NCBI RefSeq assembly: GCF_015291745.1
Contig: NZ_CP030060.1
Location: forward strand, 496,001 to 560,000
Length of the DNA: 64,000 bases
From: Bradyrhizobium sp. CCBAU 53351
GTDB lineage: Bacteria; Pseudomonadota; Alphaproteobacteria; Rhizobiales; Xanthobacteraceae
Direction of reading: 5' to 3'
The notes below the pieces were generated by a model that saw only the letters and a program-made list of their open reading frames with translations, had not been told where the DNA came from and ran no database searches. Of the stretch, positions 51,102 through 59,257 are shown one piece after another; position 1 is the stretch's first letter, and each line of letters opens with the position of its first letter. Position numbers and translations under genes: made by a program.

Positions 51102-52436
51102 TCACGGCTTCCCGTGGTCGTCGTGGTGGTCGTCTGGATCAGAACCGCAATAATGCTTGATGGCGGGCAGCTTCTTTGGATTGTCCCAGCGCGGGTCCCG
51201 AATGTCGTAGACGATGGGCTTTGCGTAATCTTCGGGATCAACGAGCCATCGTGTGTCTGGCCATTGATCGAGTGTCAGGCCGAGGCGCTTAATTTGATCC
51301 AGGTATCCGCCGTAAACGGCGGGCGAGATGGATTCCTTGAAGGTCGACCCGGTGGTCAGATGCAACGGAATGAAGATCTTCGGGTTCAGCGCTTGAATAT
51401 ACGCGAAGGGATCACGATAAGAATTGTTATCGAAATTGGCTGTCGCAATCGTACCGGCATCCACATCGGTGGCCGGTAAACTCTTCAGGATGTTCGTGAT
51501 ACGCTGGCCGTCAGCTGGCGTGCCGTTGGGCCACCCGCTTCCCAATCCTTCTTTGAGTGCTCCCGACGAGTTATACCAAGCAAAGGTGAAGTGACGACCT
51601 TCGCGCAACACAAAATCGAAAAACAGCGGAATAGGGCCACCCGGACCACCACTGCCGCTGGTAGCAATGTTGATCTGCCCAGGCAGCGTCCCACTTTTCC
51701 CGGGCGCAAGCGGCGTTCCGGCCGGAAACAGCCCCGGATCGCGCGGGTCAACCGCATAATAAACGGACGGATTAGGTGCCCGCGGCCAGGTCGGGTCGAC
51801 CGGGACTGCAACCGAGTGCAAGTGTCGGAAGGCGATTACGCAGGCGTCCGGTTCCAGGAAGTCCAGTTTGACAATTTGGGTGCCGGGAACCGAACCGGTC
51901 GTCGTGACCGTGTTGCAGGAGATCGACGCCTTGTGAGGAAACGCCGTAGCCGGATTACCTTGAATCGCCGGGTCGGCCTGCTCGCGCGCGAAATCGGCTT
52001 GCAGGGCAACGCAGGTTTCCGCGGTGGCGTAGAGTTTCGCGCCGGTCATCGCAGCGATGTAGGCCGCGTTGTCCGCGTGATCGAAGTGACCATGCCCGAT
52101 TAGAAGGCCTTCTGGTTTGAGAGCAACCAAATCGCCGATAACGAAGGGCGTGCGGCCCGGCGAAACTTCGAGCCGAGTGACGTAAGTGTCCAAAAGCAAA
52201 ACGTGGCCGGCAATGGAAGCCGCCAGAGTTGAATTCGAGAGCCACGACAAGATGACCTTGTCGGGACTGACCCGCCCGGACTCGGGATCGACGTTCTCGT
52301 CGCCGAAAAATTTCTGACGCGCTGCGATCAAGTCGCCATTGTTTGCGTGAGCCGTGGTCGACAACGCCGAACCTGCCATGAGCGTCGCGGCCAAAGCCAA
52401 GGCACACTTGGTTGGGATTGAGTTCCTGCGTAACAT
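51102..52436 (-). CDS. Secreted metallo-beta-lactamase-fold hydrolase
   Basis: The 444-aa protein has a signal peptide ending ALSTTAHA. The zinc motif HGHFDHADN (HxHxDH, near 115) follows, with further His residues in FRHLHSV and IPLHLTTGS. The C-terminus is unusual, DPDDHHDDHGKP, rich in acidic residues and His. It is encoded inside the T2SS cluster between gspN and gspD, on the same strand, so it could be a secreted substrate (inference). The ATG at 52436 follows AGAGGAAC. Its substrate is unknown. Confidence 0.88.
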   Translation of the reverse strand: MLRRNSIPTKCALALAATLMAGSALSTTAHANNGDLIAARQKFFGDENVDPESGRVSPDKVILSWLSNSTLAASIAGHVLLLDTYVTRLEVSPGRTPFVIGDLVALKPEGLLIGHGHFDHADNAAYIAAMTGAKLYATAETCVALQADFAREQADPAIQGNPATAFPHKASISCNTVTTTGSVPGTQIVKLDFLEPDACVIAFRHLHSVAVPVDPTWPRAPNPSVYYAVDPRDPGLFPAGTPLAPGKSGTLPGQINIATSGSGGPGGPIPLFFDFVLREGRHFTFAWYNSSGALKEGLGSGWPNGTPADGQRITNILKSLPATDVDAGTIATANFDNNSYRDPFAYIQALNPKIFIPLHLTTGSTFKESISPAVYGGYLDQIKRLGLTLDQWPDTRWLVDPEDYAKPIVYDIRDPRWDNPKKLPAIKHYCGSDPDDHHDDHGKP

Positions 52437-52839
52437 ATAAAGGTTCCTCTTTCGGTTGTTCAATCGTTAGAGTGAAGGTCGCCATCTCGAAAAGCCTCGC
52501 TCGTGTTTCCGAGTAGATAGGCGACAGATCGGATCGGGCCATTGATGTTTGAAAGTCCCCCGCCAGCCGCGCCAAACGAAAAGCGGTTCATAAGGCGCTT
52601 TCTCGCGATGCTAGGGACTGAATGACGGACATCAATATCTGAGGTGTGTTGTCGAGCGACACGAAGTGTTGCTTGTCAAGATGAATTGCCTCTGTGCGCT
52701 GCAACGTAGGGTCTGCGGCATTGCACGCAATGGCACGAGCGGCTACGAGATCGTCGTGTCGGTGTACCTGAAGGCGACCCATCGCAGCGCGGCACACTTG
52801 GCGGTTGCGATTGATCCGCTAACATAATCGCATTTACCC
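52437..52839. other. Region between gspN-like gene and MBL gene, possible hydrolase fragment
   Basis: No complete gene is seen in these 403 bases. A minus-strand frame (52588-52797) ends KQHFVSLDNTPQILMSVIQSL, which recalls the C-terminal His region of alpha/beta-hydrolases, but nothing else of such an enzyme is present. It could be a remnant. The left end must carry the promoter of the MBL gene. Confidence 0.4.
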
Positions 52840-53439
52840 TTAACGCTTCGCAGGATGCCGTATTGAAGCGGTGCTGGCTTCCACAGGCGCCGGATCTGCG
52901 GTCGTGCCGGGCAAGGCGAGAGCCAGAACCTTGATGTTCTCGCCGTTCGAAAGCGTGGCTTCACGCGCTCCGATGTCGCGCAACGTCCATCCTGATTGAA
53001 CTTCATCCTGCCGCAACTTCACCGTCTCGCCAGTCGCGCGATTCACAAAGACGGCGATGCTGTCGGCGCCCCCAGTTATCGTGCCCACGAGTTCAAATGG
53101 CGGAAGCTCAGGCTCGAGCGGCTTGGGAGCCGCGACGACAACGGGGATAGTGGGCGCGTTCGGCGGCGGCAGAGACGGAGGGCGGCGTGACGGAGAGAAT
53201 AGCGGGCGCTCTTGCGTTTTATTGAGCTGCGCAAGGGGGACTTTGGCAATGGGATTATGCTCCGATCGGGTAGCCTCGAATGGCTCCTTCGCAAGCAGGT
53301 ACTCCATTGTGGGCGACACTGGCGGATTCAGGCCAGTAGCCGTTGAAGTCTGACTCGCCTCGGCAGGCCGCCTCCCCGATTCGACTGCCAAGATCAGGAA
53401 GGCCAGCGCGAGAGCTTGAATCGTGAGGGGGCACTTCAT
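52840..53439 (-). CDS. Type II secretion GspC/GspN-like inner-membrane protein
   Basis: The 199-aa protein has an N-terminal hydrophobic segment (LTIQALALAFLILAVESG) and a proline-rich stretch with RPLFSPSRRPPSLPPP. A domain like the GspC homology region follows: PPFELVGTITGGADSIAVFVNRATGETVKLRQDEVQSGWTLRDIGAREATLSNGENI. GspC-type proteins link the inner-membrane platform to the secretin. The start overlaps the gspM stop by four bases (ATGA). Some annotations call this position GspN, and it has no PDZ domain. Confidence 0.82.
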   Translation of the reverse strand: MKCPLTIQALALAFLILAVESGRRPAEASQTSTATGLNPPVSPTMEYLLAKEPFEATRSEHNPIAKVPLAQLNKTQERPLFSPSRRPPSLPPPNAPTIPVVVAAPKPLEPELPPFELVGTITGGADSIAVFVNRATGETVKLRQDEVQSGWTLRDIGAREATLSNGENIKVLALALPGTTADPAPVEASTASIRHPAKR

Positions 53440-53993
53440 TTGACACTCCGCCACCATCCGGAGACGACAATTGCGACGCGCACCTTCGTCGCGGCGTGTC
53501 TTGTCGACGACTCGGGTACCTGTATGACCAATTGATCGATGAACAGGAAGGGCGATCCCGCCTCCAGCTCGTAAAGGAGGCCTTGAAGGGCCGGCTGCTC
53601 GATCTCGAGATCGACAGAGACTCTGACGATCCCGTGTTGTGCTCCTGCGTCCTGCAGATCGACCTGCGACGATAAGATGTTGCTTCCCATCCGCGTCGCT
53701 TCTGCAGAAACGTGCTGCAGCACCACGGCGGCCGCGACTGTGACCGTGGGACCTTCGACAACTGGTGGACTCACAGCGAGCGCCCCGTCGTTCGTGCTGC
53801 GGGCCGCCCGCTGTTGTGACTGCAACCTGTCGAACATTTCGTTCGCGTTCGCCAGCGTACGATGCTGTTCCGCCAGGTCCAACGCCGTCCAGCCCGTGAT
53901 CAGCAATAGAAATCCCGTCATTGCCGCGTAACAAATTGTGGCAACGAACGGAATGGCGCTGACGTAGCGTCTAATGCGGTAGGTCTGGTTCAT
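53436..53993 (-). CDS. gspM: Type II secretion protein GspM-like
   Basis: This 185-aa bitopic protein has one transmembrane helix (FVATICYAAMTGFLLLITGWTALDLA), a coiled-coil stretch (EQHRTLANANEMFDRLQSQQRA) and a ferredoxin-like periplasmic domain (VRVSVDLEIEQPALQGLLYELEAGSPFLFIDQL). This matches the T2SSM_b kind of GspM, a PilO-like platform partner of GspL. It overlaps gspL by 23 bases and the next gene by four. Confidence 0.88.
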   Translation of the reverse strand: MNQTYRIRRYVSAIPFVATICYAAMTGFLLLITGWTALDLAEQHRTLANANEMFDRLQSQQRAARSTNDGALAVSPPVVEGPTVTVAAAVVLQHVSAEATRMGSNILSSQVDLQDAGAQHGIVRVSVDLEIEQPALQGLLYELEAGSPFLFIDQLVIQVPESSTRHAATKVRVAIVVSGWWRSVK

Positions 53994-55044
53994 GGATAGC
54001 GGCGAATGCGGGGTTGATTTGAGCCTCGACGTGGAATTGCTCTTTGGTTGCTCCTTCAGACCGTGTGGTTGGAGCGAAGAAGATCGCGTGTGAAAACTGG
54101 GGCGACTGCTCGATCAGGCGGATGAGCGATGCGGCGTCGCTCGTAAGGCCCGCTATCTGTAGTTTCGCGTGATCGATACGCAGCTCCGTTAGGAACGTGT
54201 TGTCTGGCAGTAGATCCGACAGCGCCTCAATCGCCATTACGGGCGAAGGAGTGTTGCGCTTCTGTTGTTCGAGCTCTCGCAAAGCGGATTCGGCAACAAC
54301 ATTCTGCGACGCTCTTGTGAGCACCGATATCTTTCGAGAGAGTTCTTCCCGTCTCAGGGCCAAACCGTCCGAAATGAGCGCTGAAATGCAAAGCGACGAA
54401 GTGGCAGCAAAGCCGCTTAACAGCAGAACTACCATCAGGCACGTACGAACACGACGGAAATCGGTCGGTCCGTGTATTTGTGTCTCAACGATCCTAATTG
54501 GCACGTTCGAACGTGACGTGGAGACCAGGATTGACCAAGTCCCAAGCGATCCGATAGCATCGAGCAAGGGCGTTAGCTTAGCGCGAGGCGTGGCAGCGAT
54601 TGTCAGCTGAATGCGGTCGCCAGTCTCGTCAGGTGAAGCACTCCAACCATAGACCGCTTCTTGCACATCCCACGGGGTTAGTCGGTCGATTTGGGACCTC
54701 ACGACACCCGCCGCATATTCGGCAGCGCGCCTCGGCAAATCCAGCGGGCGAAACAGAAATCGCGCCGGGTGAAGGACAAGTTCAAGCTGACTTCCAGTCA
54801 GAGCTAACTTCCATGCTGGAGGGATTGGGCTAGCAACCGCTCCCTCCAGGACCGCGAGCGCGTGGTCAGGCGCTTTCGCGTTTTTGGGGTCGGTCACGAG
54901 ATGAAGGGTGAATTGATCCTTCTCGAATTCCACCATCCGAACCTGCGAGCGTCGGCGCAAGCCGTTCGAGAGCGATGAAACTTCGGACGCCACGGCTTGT
55001 ACCCACGAAGCGAGGCCTGCCGCTATCGAATTAAACAGGATCAT
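53971..55044 (-). CDS. gspL: Type II secretion protein GspL-like
   Basis: The 357-aa protein has a cytoplasmic actin-like N-terminal half (LHPARFLFRPLDLPRRAAEYAAGVVRSQIDRLTPWDV near 95). A transmembrane helix follows (TCLMVVLLLSGFAATSSLCISAL near 215), then a coiled coil and a PilN-like periplasmic domain (LSDLLPDNTFLTELRIDHAKLQIAGLTSDAASLIRLIEQ). GspL recruits the GspE ATPase to the membrane. Its start overlaps the gspK stop by four bases. Confidence 0.9.
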   Translation of the reverse strand: MILFNSIAAGLASWVQAVASEVSSLSNGLRRRSQVRMVEFEKDQFTLHLVTDPKNAKAPDHALAVLEGAVASPIPPAWKLALTGSQLELVLHPARFLFRPLDLPRRAAEYAAGVVRSQIDRLTPWDVQEAVYGWSASPDETGDRIQLTIAATPRAKLTPLLDAIGSLGTWSILVSTSRSNVPIRIVETQIHGPTDFRRVRTCLMVVLLLSGFAATSSLCISALISDGLALRREELSRKISVLTRASQNVVAESALRELEQQKRNTPSPVMAIEALSDLLPDNTFLTELRIDHAKLQIAGLTSDAASLIRLIEQSPQFSHAIFFAPTTRSEGATKEQFHVEAQINPAFAAIHEPDLPH

Positions 55045-55979
55045 GGCGGGTTCGCCGTTGCCATGCCCTGACGACAGTCACCGCGCAAACTGTCATCCCA
55101 GGCAAGGATATGAAAAGGATCGTCCGGACCCTGTAGCAAGATGACCGCTTCCGCACAGCTATTCCATCCCCCTGCGCCCCCTATTTTTATGTCCAGCCGG
55201 AACGCGTCACTTGCATCGGCGGTCGCGGCGGTTTGATCTGAACCGAGCAGTCGGACTAGAGCGTCCTTACTGGGAGCCACGAGCTGCCGTTGGCCAAGAA
55301 AACCATTCAGACGATCTAGGGTCATGCCAGGCAAAGCCGCAACAAGCTCGGGCGGCGCGTCGAAGACGTTAATATCGGACCTGCCGCTGTAAACGGTCAC
55401 CAGAGGCAACATTCGTTCTATGATGACCTGCGGCAGACCTTGAACTAACCATAACTCTCCTACATGTGCGAAGGGAGCGCCTCGCGGTCCATAGCCGCGG
55501 CCGGCGGCGCGGTAAAGCTGCGCTTCATTAGCGCGATCGGATGGTCTTAAGCGCTCTCGCCAACCAACAATCCGCGCAGCAAAACGCGGGGCATCCTCCT
55601 CCGATGCGCCGATCGCTATGAAGAAACTCGATAGTAGTTCGCGCGGGGCCTGATTGAGATCGAGCCGGGCCGCTTCGGAAACGAATCTGACCGATGCGTT
55701 GGCTTGGCCTAGCCGGAAGCTGAAGTGGCCATGCGTAGGTCGATCGCGCTGGTCTGCCACAGCAAGGCGTTGGGTCGCGAGATTAAGGCTGGCTGACACC
55801 AATTGATCGGCTTGCAGACGGCGCTCGATCACCGAACTCGACCAGGAAGAACTGCCTATGTAAATCGAATAGATGGACGCAAGTGTCGCGAGTGCAATCA
55901 ACATCCAGAGGACCGCAATGAGGATAAAGCCCTCCCGCCCCCCAGATAAGTGTCCTTCCTGCGGATTGCAAAATATCAT
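55041..55979 (-). CDS. gspK: Minor pseudopilin GspK
   Basis: The 312-aa pseudopilin has the prepilin cleavage site GREG|FILIAVLWMLIALATLASIY at residues about 14-34. It lacks Glu5, as GspK does, and has the large alpha-domain typical of the pseudopilus tip (LDLNQAPRELLSSFFIAIG, FAHVGELWLVQGL and INVFDAPPELVAALPGM). I chose the ATG at 55979, 8 bp after gspJ, because it places the cleavage motif near the N-terminus. The frame is open 41 codons further. Confidence 0.93.
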   Translation of the reverse strand: MIFCNPQEGHLSGGREGFILIAVLWMLIALATLASIYSIYIGSSSWSSSVIERRLQADQLVSASLNLATQRLAVADQRDRPTHGHFSFRLGQANASVRFVSEAARLDLNQAPRELLSSFFIAIGASEEDAPRFAARIVGWRERLRPSDRANEAQLYRAAGRGYGPRGAPFAHVGELWLVQGLPQVIIERMLPLVTVYSGRSDINVFDAPPELVAALPGMTLDRLNGFLGQRQLVAPSKDALVRLLGSDQTAATADASDAFRLDIKIGGAGGWNSCAEAVILLQGPDDPFHILAWDDSLRGDCRQGMATANPP

Positions 55980-55986
55980 TGTGGCC

Positions 55987-56721
55987 TCAGGTCCGACGGC
56001 TCTCGAGAGAGTCCGCTGCGGGAGCCGTATCGGGACTAGTGTCGGGCTCTCCCGTGCAATCCGTGCTCTTTCCGCTGATGCATAGTGCAGGCGCGTCAAC
56101 ATGAATAAGCGTCGTGGTCGAGATTACCCTCGCCTCCCCAAGGGTGTGATCTTGGACCGTGAGGCGGATGGCGGCCGGCAAGTGGCCGACATTCAGCCAG
56201 TTCGCCTTCCACACGCCGCCGGGTCCCGCATAGGCGAACTCGGCCCGATAGGGCGATCGCAGCAGGACGACGGGATTACCAAAGCCAGACGGGTCAATCG
56301 CACCTTCAAACAAGACGAAGGGCCTCGAAGAGCGTATGAGGACGAGACCAGTAGGGTCCTTGATTGTTTCGATTTTAACGATCTCGAGGCCCGACTTGGC
56401 GTTGGGGCTTGTAACCGTGCGCACAAAAGTGACAGATCCTTCTGTGCCGTTGAACAGCGGCTTTTTGCTTCCGCCGTTGGCGGAAATGAACTGCGATGCC
56501 GCAAGATCGGCGGTTAAACGGTCAAGGGCGATGCCAATAAGCTCGGCGCGTTGCGCGCGCGCCAGGCCACGATCCCAGCTGGGTAGCCAATGCGTCGCGA
56601 TTGTGCTTAGACAAAAAACAACAATCCCCATAAGTACGATCGCCGCGAGAGCTTCGAACAGCGTGAACCCCGCGATACTCGCGCGGTGCAAGGCTTGGGA
56701 GAGGTGATCCCGGGCTATCAC
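55987..56721 (-). CDS. gspJ: Minor pseudopilin GspJ
   Basis: The 244-aa product shows a prepilin site, SIAG|FTLFEALAAIVLMGIVVFCLS, with Glu5 present. A pseudopilin globular domain follows (LDRLTADLAASQFI, LLRSPYRAEFAYAGPGGVW). It ends in a Thr/Asp/Pro-rich tail after CTGEPDT. The start overlaps the gspI stop by four bases. With GspI and GspK it should form the pseudopilus tip. Confidence 0.92.
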   Translation of the reverse strand: MIARDHLSQALHRASIAGFTLFEALAAIVLMGIVVFCLSTIATHWLPSWDRGLARAQRAELIGIALDRLTADLAASQFISANGGSKKPLFNGTEGSVTFVRTVTSPNAKSGLEIVKIETIKDPTGLVLIRSSRPFVLFEGAIDPSGFGNPVVLLRSPYRAEFAYAGPGGVWKANWLNVGHLPAAIRLTVQDHTLGEARVISTTTLIHVDAPALCISGKSTDCTGEPDTSPDTAPAADSLESRRT

Positions 56722-57116
56722 TGCGACCTCCGGCCCAGACGCGCAGTTTCCAGGGCGAAGCTCGTACCTGCTGAAGATTTAACCTGGATCCGGACCCGTT
56801 TCGGCACCCATTGCTGCTTGTCGGACGCTGTCCTGAGCAAGGGCGATATATCGACGCGCCAGACAATGCCGTTGAGTTCACCCGACGTTACGCCCGTGGT
56901 TGCGTCGCCGCGCGGCGGCAATGCTGCCGCCAGAGTGCGCGCCGTCTCCACCAAGACCATGCGATCATCAATCCTCCGCGCGCCTTTTATGCTGGTCGAC
57001 ATGAGCGAGCCGATCGCCGCCAGCATGGCGGTGGCGATCGCGAGAGCGGCCAATGCCTCGACGATCGTAAACCCCGCGACGCTGCGGGAGGCATTACACA
57101 GCCGGAACGCGCACAA
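56718..57116 (-). CDS. gspI: Minor pseudopilin GspI
   Basis: The 132-aa product has the cleavage site SVAG|FTIVEALAALAIATAML with Glu5, then the short GspI globular domain (LNGIVWRVDISPL). Length is normal for GspI. The start is a TTG at 57116 inside the 3' end of gspH (23-base overlap), with GGGGGAAT upstream. It overlaps gspJ by four bases. Confidence 0.9.
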   Translation of the reverse strand: MCAFRLCNASRSVAGFTIVEALAALAIATAMLAAIGSLMSTSIKGARRIDDRMVLVETARTLAAALPPRGDATTGVTSGELNGIVWRVDISPLLRTASDKQQWVPKRVRIQVKSSAGTSFALETARLGRRSQ

Positions 57117-57558
57117 TCTCGATTCCCCCCGTAAGCCAATTCACACGAACTTCGTAGACAGTATTCAGACGCGAGAGTCTAAGCGTGCCACCGCACGAGA
57201 ACCCGCTCGGGAAAAAACTTATGGTCGAAAGGGCGGGTCGTCCTTCGCAATCCCGTGGCAATAGTGCGTCCAGCGTCACATCGTCCGGTACCACGAGAAC
57301 GCTGCCGTTCGAACCTGATTGCAGGCGCCGGGTGCTCGCGTCGATTCTGGTCAGCACGCGCATCCCGCTCTTAACTGCCGCGTTCCGGTCGATCTTCAAT
57401 AGGGACGCGATTTCGAGTGCCGATGCCTCGAGCCGCGGCCGCGACGTTCCAGGCGAAAGCCGTGGCAGAAGGATACCGACCAGCATTGCGACGATGGACA
57501 ACACGCAGACCATCTCAAGCAAAGTAAATCCGTTTTGTGCTTCCGGGCTATTTCTCAT
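57094..57558 (-). CDS. gspH: Minor pseudopilin GspH
   Basis: The 154-aa product has the site AQNG|FTLLEMVCVLSIVAMLVGILL and the GspH/FimT-type strand pattern (DRNAAVKSGMRVLTRIDAST, ISFFPSGFSCGGTLRL). I chose the ATG at 57558, 11 bases inside the gspG end, because it places the leader at nine residues. The longer frame runs only through gspG sequence. Confidence 0.92.
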   Translation of the reverse strand: MRNSPEAQNGFTLLEMVCVLSIVAMLVGILLPRLSPGTSRPRLEASALEIASLLKIDRNAAVKSGMRVLTRIDASTRRLQSGSNGSVLVVPDDVTLDALLPRDCEGRPALSTISFFPSGFSCGGTLRLSRLNTVYEVRVNWLTGGIEIVRVPAV

Positions 57559-58042
57559 TGCTGTTTGACGAGATATCGGCGGCAGAATCCGCACCGCCCT
57601 CATGCCCGTCAGCCCCGTAGGACATGATCTCAAACTTGGCGTTCCCACTGGGCGACCGGTAAACATAGGGCCTACCCCACGGGTCGTTCGGTAGGCTATT
57701 TCCATCGATGTAGGGACCGTGCCATCCGGCCATCGAAGCTGCGGGTTTTACCAGGGCGTTAAGGCCTTCCGAAGATGACGGATAGCGTCCCGTGTCGAGA
57801 AACATGAGATCGAGCGAACTGGCGAGGCTGCGGATTTGTATCTTGGCCGTCTTGACCTTGGACTCAGCGAGATAGTTCAACACGCGGGGGCCGATCAGTC
57901 CCATGATCAGCCCGATGATCGTAATGACGACCAGCATCTCGACCAAGGTGAATCCATTCTCGCCCGCTGCGAACGACCGCCGCCGCCAGGCCATTGCGCG
58001 GGATGAGATAAGCGTCATTTGCGCTCGCTGTTTTGAGATCAC
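57548..58042 (-). CDS. gspG: Major pseudopilin GspG
   Basis: The 164-aa major pseudopilin shows GENG|FTLVEMLVVITIIGLIMGLIGPRVLNYL. The GspG-specific C-terminal core follows: LDTGRYPSSSEGLNALVKP and NDPWGRPYVYRSPSGNAKFEIMSYGADG, including the calcium-loop region. The leader is long (about 28 residues) from the ATG at 58042, which overlaps the gspF stop (ATGA). A shorter start at the ATG 8 or 16 codons later is possible. Confidence 0.95.
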   Translation of the reverse strand: MISKQRAQMTLISSRAMAWRRRSFAAGENGFTLVEMLVVITIIGLIMGLIGPRVLNYLAESKVKTAKIQIRSLASSLDLMFLDTGRYPSSSEGLNALVKPAASMAGWHGPYIDGNSLPNDPWGRPYVYRSPSGNAKFEIMSYGADGHEGGADSAADISSNSNEK

Positions 58043-59253
58043 GATACGAGTTGAGTGATAGACAGCAGGGCCGTCATAATGGAAACGATGAGACCGCCGA
58101 CAACCACGCTAATGCCGATCACGGCCGCCGGTCCGATAACGGCGACGAGCCGGTCAAGACTCCTCTGTAGCTTGGCTTCGTAGAACTCCGCGATGCGCCC
58201 GGCGAGTATTGGCAGCTGGCCGGTTTCTTCGCCAATGCGGATCATGCGGATCGCCATCATGGGCAAGACCGTTGACTGGGAAAGGGCGTCAGAAAGCTTC
58301 GCGCCGTGTCGTACTTGATCAGCCGCGGTTGTCCAGGCGGGAACATCGCCCGAAAAGGACATGATATCGACGAGGATGCGCAGGGTGGTGGTCAAAGGTA
58401 CCTGACTGCCAGCAAGGATGCCGAGATTGCGGCAGAACACCGCAGTTTGGTAGGCCCGAAAAATCGAACTGGGGCCCGGCAATCGCATCAGTGTTGCGAG
58501 CAGCCGGAACCGGATCACGGGCCGGCGGAGGACGGCATAGGCTGCAAAGATGGCGGCCCCTGCGACTCCAAGAATCGCCAGACCGTTGGAGCGCGTCCAT
58601 TCAGAAACGCCAAGCACCGTGACAATCAGCGAGTCCTGCTTGGCGCCGAAATCGCGCAACACAGCTCCGAACTGTGGCAGTACCACGAGAACAAAAAATG
58701 CCAGCACGCAGGATGCAGCGAGCAACACGAATGCAGGATATTGCAGCGCATCAGTAATTCTTCGGCGCAAGGCCTCCGTGCGCGCGCGCTCGCTTGCCAG
58801 CATATCGAGAAGGTGGCCGAGCTTCCCGGACGTTTCGCCGACTTGCACGAGCGCCGCATAGATAGGCGGAAAGCAACTCGGATATTTGCCGACGGCTTCA
58901 GCGAAGCTTTCGCCCGCAAGCACTGCGACGCGGAGTTTACTCACAATCGGGCGCAGGCGGCCGATGTCGTCATCTGAGCACAACAACTCCAGTGCATCGT
59001 CAAGCCTCGCGCCCGCCTTGAGCAGCAAAGAAAGATCACGTGTAAAGATGGTCACGTCTTCGGCGCGTGGTCGCCCAAGAAAACCAGCAGCGATATGAGC
59101 GACCGCAACCTTAGTGTCCTGAGCGACTGTTTCGATCGGAACGAGACCGAGATACTCGATACGCGCGAAAACTTCCTTCGCGGTGGACGCGGAGATCATA
59201 CCGTTTACGAGCTCACCGCTCTGGGTCATAGCTAGATAGCGAAAGGTTTGCAT
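58039..59253 (-). CDS. gspF: Type II secretion inner-membrane platform protein GspF
   Basis: The 404-aa protein has the two repeated T2SSF domains, FTRDLSLLLKAGARLDDALELL near 72 and FCRNLGILAGSQVPLTTTLRIL near 275, with three transmembrane helices (YPAFVLLAASCVLAFFVLVVLPQFG, LAILGVAGAAIFAAYAVL, and the C-terminal IGISVVVGGLIVSIMTALLSI). Each repeat ends in the family's GE(T)SG/GEETGQL motif. The ATG at 59253 starts 5 bp after gspE. A GTG one codon upstream is possible. Confidence 0.95.
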   Translation of the reverse strand: MQTFRYLAMTQSGELVNGMISASTAKEVFARIEYLGLVPIETVAQDTKVAVAHIAAGFLGRPRAEDVTIFTRDLSLLLKAGARLDDALELLCSDDDIGRLRPIVSKLRVAVLAGESFAEAVGKYPSCFPPIYAALVQVGETSGKLGHLLDMLASERARTEALRRRITDALQYPAFVLLAASCVLAFFVLVVLPQFGAVLRDFGAKQDSLIVTVLGVSEWTRSNGLAILGVAGAAIFAAYAVLRRPVIRFRLLATLMRLPGPSSIFRAYQTAVFCRNLGILAGSQVPLTTTLRILVDIMSFSGDVPAWTTAADQVRHGAKLSDALSQSTVLPMMAIRMIRIGEETGQLPILAGRIAEFYEAKLQRSLDRLVAVIGPAAVIGISVVVGGLIVSIMTALLSITQLVS

Positions 59254-59257
59254 CACG

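Noticed and set aside
52588..52797. Possible C-terminal fragment of an alpha/beta-hydrolase
   Set aside because: Only one short motif-like stretch is seen, with no nucleophile elbow or start. Noted in the intergenic entry but not called as a pseudogene.
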